Source: Symbiodinium natans
Taxonomy: Eukaryota; Sar; Dinophyceae; Suessiales; Symbiodiniaceae
Assembly: GCA_905221605.1 (NCBI GenBank)
Contig: CAJNDS010002687.1
Coordinates: 122,001-186,000, forward strand
Direction of reading: 5' to 3'
DNA: 64,000 bases
Made by a program: the position numbers and the translations under genes. Under the pieces are notes generated by a model. It ran no database searches. It worked only from the letters and a program-made list of their open reading frames with translations, and had not been told where the DNA came from. Below, in pieces: positions 59,889 to 64,000 of this stretch; the stretch's first letter is position 1; each line of letters opens with the position of its first letter.

Positions 59889-60211
59889 GGAAGAGGATAA
59901 TTCGGAGAGCCCCTCGTACTAGGCTCACCCTACAAGTCAGGTCTTGCACAGAACCACACTTGGGTCTGCTTTGTTTTTGTGCGGTAGAGCTTTTGGAGAT
60001 CACTACCGTCGCGTCCCTATGGTCAGGGCACATGCTTACCCTCAGTGTTCTAAATGTTTCTCTTAGAGCCACTTTCCCCTAATGGAGAGGTGGTGAGCAC
60101 GAGCGTAGTTGGAAAATAGCAGGGTGAGTTTGCCGTCATGCCAGCTCGCAGACTCGGGTGTGAGGTCTCTGTTTGCGAGTGTTTGTTTGGCTCGTACAGC
60201 TTGTAGCGGCC
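59889..60211. other. leader between repeat and gag ORF
   Basis: About 320 bases without a supported ORF. Presumably 5' untranslated region of the gag-encoding transcript. Confidence 0.5.
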
Positions 60212-61501
60212 ATGACAAGTTCAGTGGACTCGGCCCCTTACTTCCTTCAGAGAGCAGAGGAGATTTTGTTAACCAAGCGGGTCGTTGATGCACTGACTGC
60301 TAAAGGGGTCAAAACCTTGGCTCAGTTGGCCTTTTGCGTGGGCCAGCCGGGGCAACTCCTGGCTCAATCGGATTTCGATACATGGAGCACAGCAGTACTG
60401 GCGGACCTTACGGTGGGCGAGAAGGCATCACTGAGACGGTTGATTCTTGAGGCCCAGACGATGTTGGTGGCCTCCCTTAAGGACATGGCAGAACCATCCG
60501 AGGGTGTTGCACCTAAGAAGGTGGGACTCGCTGAGCGTAATGCACGCATGGACCAGTTGCGCACTCAGCTTTCGGGGATTTCCCTGACTGGCCAGTTAGA
60601 GCCTAGTCATGCCTTGTTGGACATGACCGTTCAGCAGTGGGAAAACCGATGCCTTAAGTACATTGGCCCGGAAAAATGCCACAGCCGCGAGGAGGAAGTT
60701 CAGAACTTGAAGCCGTTGACCACCAGCCTCTCCCTCGAAGGGGGAAAACTCAAAGTTACGGAGTCTTCTGGCATGGAAGATCGTGATATAGAGGGATCCC
60801 TCCAGGTGTTAAACGCCCTTAGAAGACGGGGAGTTGCATATGCATTCGCCAGGCTGATTAGTTGGGACAAGCATGAGGCTTACGTCTCCTCGCTTTTCAA
60901 GTACCTCACCAAACCAGCTCAACAAGGTTACCGTAAGGTTTCCTTGAGGCAGATTCTGCGAGCTGACAAGTTGGCGTTCGCAAAGATGTCCGAGGCAGGA
61001 GCAGAGGTTCGTGCAGACGCATCGGGGACTTTGCCTTTGGATGCCAGGATTTCTTCGGTGCTGCAGGATTACGATTTGATCGTTGCGCTCCTTCCTTTGG
61101 GGGATTTTGAAGGTGGAGGAAAGTTGCGATTGGGAAAAGGCAACCGTAGTCATCCGTACGAGCATGCTCCGAACAAAGGCAAGCCGGGCAAGGGGAAGTC
61201 CTTTTGGAGCCCTAGAAACTTCGAGTCATGGTCCGGAAAGGGCAAACCCTCACCCAAGGGCAAGGAGAAGGCTGGCATAGGGAAAGGTTACGGGGCTGGC
61301 AAGTCGGAATGGCTACCCGAGGGCCTACGTTACCAGGGAGCGTCCGCATGGAACAAGAAGGGCAACAAGGTCTGCTACGGTTTCAACCTCGGCGGGTGCA
61401 CGGACGCCAATTGTCAGAGGGGTGATCATGGTTGCATCATCTACAAGTGTGGTGGTGACCACCCGGTTACCAAGTGCCCGCTGAAGCCTAAAAAGCTGTG
61501 A
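60212..61501 (+). CDS. gag-like protein with zinc fingers, 429 aa
   Basis: First ATG at 60212 (MTSSVDSAPYFLQ). Residues about 20-290 are helical and could form a capsid-like assembly. From about 300 the protein is basic and Gly/Lys/Ser-rich (KGKPGKGKSFWSPRN). At the C-terminus lies a CCCH finger C388-x7-C396-x4-C401-x4-H406 followed by C408...C413-x3-H417-x4-C422. This is the pattern of RNA-binding gag proteins in dinoflagellate retroelements. It stops at TGA (61499-61501) followed by CTA G, and the frame then stays open into the methyltransferase-like ORF. Confidence 0.75.
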   Translation: MTSSVDSAPYFLQRAEEILLTKRVVDALTAKGVKTLAQLAFCVGQPGQLLAQSDFDTWSTAVLADLTVGEKASLRRLILEAQTMLVASLKDMAEPSEGVAPKKVGLAERNARMDQLRTQLSGISLTGQLEPSHALLDMTVQQWENRCLKYIGPEKCHSREEEVQNLKPLTTSLSLEGGKLKVTESSGMEDRDIEGSLQVLNALRRRGVAYAFARLISWDKHEAYVSSLFKYLTKPAQQGYRKVSLRQILRADKLAFAKMSEAGAEVRADASGTLPLDARISSVLQDYDLIVALLPLGDFEGGGKLRLGKGNRSHPYEHAPNKGKPGKGKSFWSPRNFESWSGKGKPSPKGKEKAGIGKGYGAGKSEWLPEGLRYQGASAWNKKGNKVCYGFNLGGCTDANCQRGDHGCIIYKCGGDHPVTKCPLKPKKL

Positions 61502-61505
61502 CTAG
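61499..61505 (+). promoter_or_regulatory. TGA CTA G stop context, possible readthrough site
   Basis: The gag stop codon is TGA followed by CTA G, the sequence context known to promote stop-codon readthrough in several eukaryotic and viral genes. The next 48 bases are open in the same frame and lead straight to the ATG of the following ORF. No knot or stem was searched for. Confidence 0.5.
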
Positions 61506-61549
61506 GTGATCCTGGTCTTGATGAGACTTCGCTGGCTCAGGATGTTGAG

Positions 61550-62497
61550 ATGGTTCCTCAGGATGAATCCGTTAGTAGCGTCATCTCTGCTCCGAACCAG
61601 GAGGTCGGTATGGAGGCCTTACCTTCAGGTGCGGGATTGGAACCCGTATCTGCAGTTGGGGTTGCCGAAGGTTGTGAATGTGACATTGAATGTTCTTTTT
61701 CGATGGCTTCAATGCCGTCGGCCACAACACTGCCAGTTTTCCAGACCGGCGAGGAGACATCTTCTCGGAGCGAGCAGTGTTCTCCGGCTACAGAGCCGCA
61801 ACAAGTTTTCTCGAATGAACAGCACGGGGGACCTACCCGTGCGATCCTTCAATGTTTTGCTGGGCAGGCCCGTGTGGCTGCAGCTCTGCTCGCGCAGGGT
61901 TACTTTGCTTATGGAGTGGATCGTGTTAAACACAAGTCCGCTATGGCACCTGTTTTGCAAATGGACCTGTCCTCTCGGACAGCTTGTGATTCTGTTCTTA
62001 CTTGGTTGGACAAACGAAAGATTGCGGGGGTGCTGATTTGCATACCAAAGCTCACCTTGGACCCCATCTCTGCGGCATTTGTTTTCGCGGTTATCAATGG
62101 ATGCCTCGACAGGGACTTGCCGTTAGTGGTAGAAGGCTCTTGCAAGTCCCCATTTTGGGATAATTTGAACCAACTTCCAGACGCTCAGCAGGCACCCCAT
62201 TGGGTCGAAGTAGAGTGGGGATGCTGGATCCCTGCGAGTCAGCAGCGGAGTTTTGTGATGTCGAACCGGAGTCGAACCTTCCTGAAATCACCACGGTTAG
62301 GCGCGAAGGGCGAGAACCGGCAGGGAAGTCGACAACACTGGAGACCTCCTCAGGGGCCTACCCCCGTGGTTTTGCGACTGCTTTGGCTGAGGTCTTCGCG
62401 GCTGGCGTCACAGCGAGAAAACTTCTGTGCCAAAACCCTTCTTTGGCCAATAAGGCCATTCGAGTGTCGGCCATGCACCAACCTCGGGGGCACTTGA
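61550..62497 (+). CDS. cytosine-methyltransferase-like domain lacking the catalytic Cys
   Basis: Same frame as gag. Residues about 99-200 have the fold pattern of a DNA cytosine-5 methyltransferase: motif I-like L-Q-C102-F-A-G105-Q followed by VAAALLAQGYFAYGVDRVKH (the acidic end of strand 2 is D), MDLSS at the motif III position, then G-V-L-I163-C-I-P166-K where motif IV should read P-C-Q, and L-V-V-E195-G-S where the E-N-V motif lies, then SQQRSFVMSN like the arm before the target-recognition region. The Pro-Cys of the active site is absent, so methylation is unlikely. After about 62270 the better reading passes to another frame. Confidence 0.6.
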   Translation: MVPQDESVSSVISAPNQEVGMEALPSGAGLEPVSAVGVAEGCECDIECSFSMASMPSATTLPVFQTGEETSSRSEQCSPATEPQQVFSNEQHGGPTRAILQCFAGQARVAAALLAQGYFAYGVDRVKHKSAMAPVLQMDLSSRTACDSVLTWLDKRKIAGVLICIPKLTLDPISAAFVFAVINGCLDRDLPLVVEGSCKSPFWDNLNQLPDAQQAPHWVEVEWGCWIPASQQRSFVMSNRSRTFLKSPRLGAKGENRQGSRQHWRPPQGPTPVVLRLLWLRSSRLASQRENFCAKTLLWPIRPFECRPCTNLGGT

Positions 62498-62763
62498 ATG
62501 AGGTCATGCCGGAATGGAAGGTGGTCGTCTATGTGCTGCTGCCTAGATCAGTGACTGAGGACCCTTTCTCAGGACGCAAGCGTCTCAAGCAGGAATGGCG
62601 GATTCCGGATGGCATCCGAGTGTTGCCGGGGATGGCCACCCTGCCGGTGGATTCCCAGCTTCTGTCGCGGACTCAGACAGGGGGGAACTTGAGCCCGCAG
62701 CTTCAGCAGGAAATGCAGCAACTGGATGGTGCTGAGAGTGGGGATTCCTTGGGATCCGATTGA
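62200..62763 (+). CDS. linker region of the polyprotein in a shifted frame
   Basis: From about 62250 this frame reads like protein: NLPEITTVRREGREPAGKST, YPRGFATALAEVFAAGVTAR, VVVYVLLPRSVTEDPFSGRK, LKQEWRIPDGIRVLPGMATL. It overlaps the end of the methyltransferase-like ORF and the beginning of the RT ORF, in a frame one base off both. So two compensating shifts would restore a single polyprotein. Either programmed frameshifts or mutations explain it. Confidence 0.5.
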   Translation: MGRSRVGMLDPCESAAEFCDVEPESNLPEITTVRREGREPAGKSTTLETSSGAYPRGFATALAEVFAAGVTARKLLCQNPSLANKAIRVSAMHQPRGHLNEVMPEWKVVVYVLLPRSVTEDPFSGRKRLKQEWRIPDGIRVLPGMATLPVDSQLLSRTQTGGNLSPQLQQEMQQLDGAESGDSLGSD

Positions 62764-64000
62764 ATTTATTGGAAAGGCAGCAAAGCTAGGACACCCTTAT
62801 CATCAGCTGTCTAAGTGCAACAAACCATTAGAGAAGTTGATCGAGCAACTTGTACATCGTCCAGGTTCGGTGAGATCCCAGAGAAAGTTTTACCTTGAGA
62901 AATGGGCTAGAAGAGCCAAAGAACTGGAGCCAGAGGAGGCACAGCTGAAGGCTGGTATGTCCACCCATCGAGGAGCGATCCTTGGACCGAAACGTATCCT
63001 CCTCTTCCAAGAAATGCTTCAAGACATTCAATATGATGATATGGGCGTGGTGCAGGAGCTCATTCAGGGAGCCACGCTCACAGGCCCTATCCCAGTGACA
63101 GGAGTTTTGGATGCGAAACTGAAGCCAGCCAGGATGGACATTGAACAACTTGTGGACATGTCCGACCAGGTGTGTGAACAGATTTTCGCCAGGACAATAT
63201 CCAGTGGTGATAGAAACATGGACACGCTGTTGTGGGAGAAAACGTTAGAGGAGGTTGAGAAGGGTCACCTCGCAGGACCTTTCGACGTTCGCCATCTCCC
63301 CAAAGGCTGTTTGGTGAGTTCCCGTTTCCCTCTGATGCAGGGAGGCAAACTCCGACCTATTGACAACTACTCTTCCAGTCTCATTAACGACACGGTCACC
63401 GTCTCCGAGAAACCTGTTACACATTCAATTGACGAGATCGCACTCCTAATTACCAAGCTATCGAAGGCAGCTAGGAAAAAAGGACTGTTGGAACTCTTCC
63501 CGGCTGACCTGAAAAGCGCCTATCGACAGTTGGCCATTTCAGATGAGAGTTTAAGATTTTCATACTTAGCAGTGTACGACCCGATCGAGGGGAAGCCCAA
63601 ATTGTTCCAGCAACTGGCGGTGCCTTTTGGTTCCACGAAAGCAGTATACTTCTTCTTGAGGGTTGCGAGGGCTCTTTGGACGATCCTGGTGAAAGGAGCC
63701 AGAATCCCTACGACGAATTACTTTGACGACTTTGTTCTCCTCGCATTGAGCGGTGACAGGAGTTCATGTGGGTATACCTTTGATGAGGTCATGAAACTGT
63801 TGGGTTGGAAGCTGTCATCAGACAAGACTACGGAGTGGAGCACAAGTTTCGAAGCTTTGGGCGTTTTGTTTGAGCTGGACCAAACAGGGACAGGGGTCCT
63901 GAAAGTTAAGAACACCGAACGAAGGCGTCGAGAGTTGGTCACAGCCATCAGAGGTCACCTGGAGAATGGTTTGATGGGTCAGAAGGAGGCCTTGCAACTG
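62726..64000 (+). CDS. reverse transcriptase, partial (runs off the window)
   Basis: Open frame of 425 codons to the window end, from ATG 62726 (MVLRVGIPWDPIEF). RT motifs: LRPIDNYSSSLIND (strand before the first Asp), D261-L-K-S-A-Y-R-Q, then LAVPFGSTKAVYFFLRVARA, and the catalytic box Y-F-D334-D335, followed by LLGWKLSSDKT and FEALGVLFELD (thumb entry). Both catalytic positions are intact. This RT type, with F-G-S and Y-F-D-D, recurs in dinoflagellate genomes. The rest of the ORF, which would reveal RNase H, endonuclease or recombinase, is missing. Confidence 0.85.
   Translation, partial: MVLRVGIPWDPIEFIGKAAKLGHPYHQLSKCNKPLEKLIEQLVHRPGSVRSQRKFYLEKWARRAKELEPEEAQLKAGMSTHRGAILGPKRILLFQEMLQDIQYDDMGVVQELIQGATLTGPIPVTGVLDAKLKPARMDIEQLVDMSDQVCEQIFARTISSGDRNMDTLLWEKTLEEVEKGHLAGPFDVRHLPKGCLVSSRFPLMQGGKLRPIDNYSSSLINDTVTVSEKPVTHSIDEIALLITKLSKAARKKGLLELFPADLKSAYRQLAISDESLRFSYLAVYDPIEGKPKLFQQLAVPFGSTKAVYFFLRVARALWTILVKGARIPTTNYFDDFVLLALSGDRSSCGYTFDEVMKLLGWKLSSDKTTEWSTSFEALGVLFELDQTGTGVLKVKNTERRRRELVTAIRGHLENGLMGQKEALQL

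Larger units (their letters stand above)
58286..64000 (+). mobile_element. second retroelement with methyltransferase-like domain, right end outside the window
   Basis: In order: 253-bp repeat, two small helical ORFs, second 253-bp repeat, gag with CCCH and CCHC-like fingers, TGA CTA G junction, methyltransferase-like domain, linker ORF in another frame, and reverse transcriptase. Capture of cytosine methyltransferase domains by dinoflagellate retrotransposons has been reported; this element seems to be a member of or relative to such a family. It may be of LINE, DIRS-like or another type: the part that would show an endonuclease or tyrosine recombinase is beyond the window. Confidence 0.65.

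Noticed and set aside
1-64000. tRNA, rRNA, CRISPR arrays, bacterial operons
   Set aside because: No cloverleaf-type GGTTCGAATCC arms, rRNA blocks, regularly spaced repeats with unique spacers, or ribosome-binding-site-led gene strings were seen. The tandem repeats here have no spacers.

Overview
The window reads as nuclear DNA of a dinoflagellate, most likely a Symbiodiniaceae-type genome. Four things suggest this. Short minus-strand exons are scattered over about 15 kb, with splice sites that look partly non-canonical (GC donors, AG|G acceptors). Degenerate TTTAGGG/CCCTAAA tracts lie between genes. A very long Ty1/copia polyprotein carries the Cys/His N-terminal motif I associate with dinoflagellate copia elements. 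The right edge carries a retroelement with a CCCH-finger gag, a cytosine-methyltransferase-like domain and a divergent reverse transcriptase. There is no bacterial operon structure, rRNA, tRNA or CRISPR. The organism assignment is an inference; no search could be run.

Layout. 1-4.5 kb: GC-richer DNA with minus-strand exons of a WW-domain protein (1.1-1.75 kb) and a cold-shock-domain exon (3.44-3.65 kb). 4.5-12.3 kb: an AT-rich, gene-free island bounded by a 42-bp imperfect terminal inverted repeat (4523-4564 and 12258-12299). It contains a 2.7-kb array of palindromic AATTCCTAAATT-type units, a block of duplicated purine-rich sequence in which one 160-bp segment is inverted between copies, and a G-rich minisatellite. 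12.5-27.4 kb: many coding-like exons on the minus strand, best explained by one very large HEAT/ARM-like protein with ConA-like segments, with several apparent frameshifts. 27.6-28.5 kb: an intact single-exon SAM-dependent methyltransferase on the same strand. 28.5-31.8 kb: intergenic DNA with telomere-like tracts. 31.8-34.25 kb, plus strand: a multi-pass membrane protein followed by four copies of a Trp/Tyr-rich domain. 34.9-39.7 kb: remnants of older retroelements (a gag-like 430-codon ORF, a zinc knuckle, a DSGAT protease box).

39763-50068 is a complete, young Ty1/copia retrotransposon: 203-bp LTRs differing at 2 sites, TG...CA ends, 5-bp target duplication AGATC, a primer-binding site and a single 3118-codon ORF. 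The ORF begins inside the 5' LTR, so the primer-binding site is translated. Besides gag, protease, integrase, RT and RNase H it has three or four N-terminal membrane segments and a 600-residue C-terminal extension with a membrane segment, a long coiled coil and a Gln/Trp-rich tail. The copia element has inserted into DNA that continues on the right (50-58.25 kb) as a series of large ORFs of unknown family: helical, hydrolase-like, DHD-containing, and a GFSAGS hydrolase fused to a truncated P-loop NTPase.

58.3-64 kb holds a second retroelement, cut by the window end. It has two apparently identical 253-bp direct repeats around small coiled-coil ORFs, a gag with zinc fingers ending in TGA CTA G (a known leaky stop context), then in the same frame a methyltransferase-like domain that has lost its catalytic Pro-Cys, and finally a YFDD reverse transcriptase open to the window end.
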